A program made the position numbers and the translations under genes. Source: a bacterium SCSIO 12844 (GTDB taxonomy: Bacteria > Pseudomonadota > Gammaproteobacteria > Francisellales > Francisellaceae). Taken from it: a stretch of DNA of 64,000 nucleotides. Location of the stretch: NCBI GenBank assembly GCA_024397935.1, contig CP073743.1, forward strand, positions 1-64,000, given 5' to 3'. Position 1 is the stretch's first letter. Each line of letters starts with the position of its first letter. Below the pieces are notes generated by a model. The model had not been told where the DNA came from. It did no database searches and saw nothing but the letters and a program-made list of their open reading frames with translations. Positions 63,909 through 64,000 of this stretch are shown here, piece by piece.

Positions 63909-64000
63909 AGATTAACCTTATCCATTGTGTTAATGATTAGGATTTAAAGTATAAAAAGACTCAAAGCGTAAGGCAAGTAAATAGTTAGTTTTGCATTTGA

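Noticed and set aside
1-64000. CRISPR array, tRNA, rRNA, prophage or secretion-system genes
   Set aside because: No regularly spaced repeats, no tRNA T-loop/anticodon patterns in the intergenic gaps, no phage structural or T4SS/T6SS proteins seen. Absence of tRNA was judged by eye only.

Overview
This is an AT-rich chromosomal window that begins exactly at the dnaA start codon. Gene content fits a gammaproteobacterium: dnaA-dnaN, a YerC/TrpR-type regulator, class II ProS with an editing insertion, Uup, an OppABCDF operon, DacB, NagZ and a RodZ-like protein. The very low GC, the KatG with a secretion signal and the unlinked trpC/aroE suggest a relative of Francisella/Fastidiosibacteraceae. That placement is inference from gene content; no rRNA or tRNA gene was found in the window to test it.

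Layout. 0-6.3 kb: replication genes, then a TrpR-family regulator with a palindromic operator, an APC permease, trpC and aroE. 6.5-15.1 kb: three paralogous secreted proteins sharing a C-terminal Cys motif, interleaved with housekeeping genes (proS, nadB, trmB, a DUF924 gene, an SDR). 15.4-26.8 kb: small enzymes and membrane proteins (YiiX-like hydrolase, rhomboid, 2OG oxygenase, PhzF, PLP dehydratase, YaiI, DUF6629, DedA), two ABC-F ATPases, and a decayed SoxR locus whose operator survives. 27-35.7 kb: secreted KatG, a DHA2 efflux pump with a divergent LysR regulator, and a TonB/TonB-dependent receptor pair divergent from a 47-residue Cys-ended peptide gene coupled to a GRDP-like gene.

35.8-44.4 kb is an accessory island: a broken serine-recombinase remnant, a 1003-residue RelA/SpoT-domain protein, a HicAB module between short direct repeats, an Rpn-type nuclease, an orphan 419-residue protein, a small lipoprotein, tandem repeats carrying two tiny ORFs, and an IS4-family element. 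It also holds the second copy of a structured RNA-like element whose first copy lies at 20.8-21.0 kb.

44.4-49.2 kb holds the most striking system: a compact minus-strand operon encoding a ThiS/MoaD-like sulfur carrier, a ThiF/MoeB-type E1 fused to rhodanese, YcaO, TfuA and a polytopic membrane protein. By family knowledge this should be a thioamide-forming (YcaO-TfuA) enzyme pair with its own protein-thiocarboxylate sulfur supply. Its substrate is not encoded next to it.

49.4-64 kb: DacB, a DyP peroxidase, two candidate effector-like or otherwise unknown proteins (one with Cys/His motifs like a papain-fold enzyme, one with HExxH), the oligopeptide ABC importer, an MscS channel, a Cys-rich secreted protein, NagZ and a RodZ-like protein. 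No CRISPR array, rRNA, tRNA or prophage structural genes were seen.
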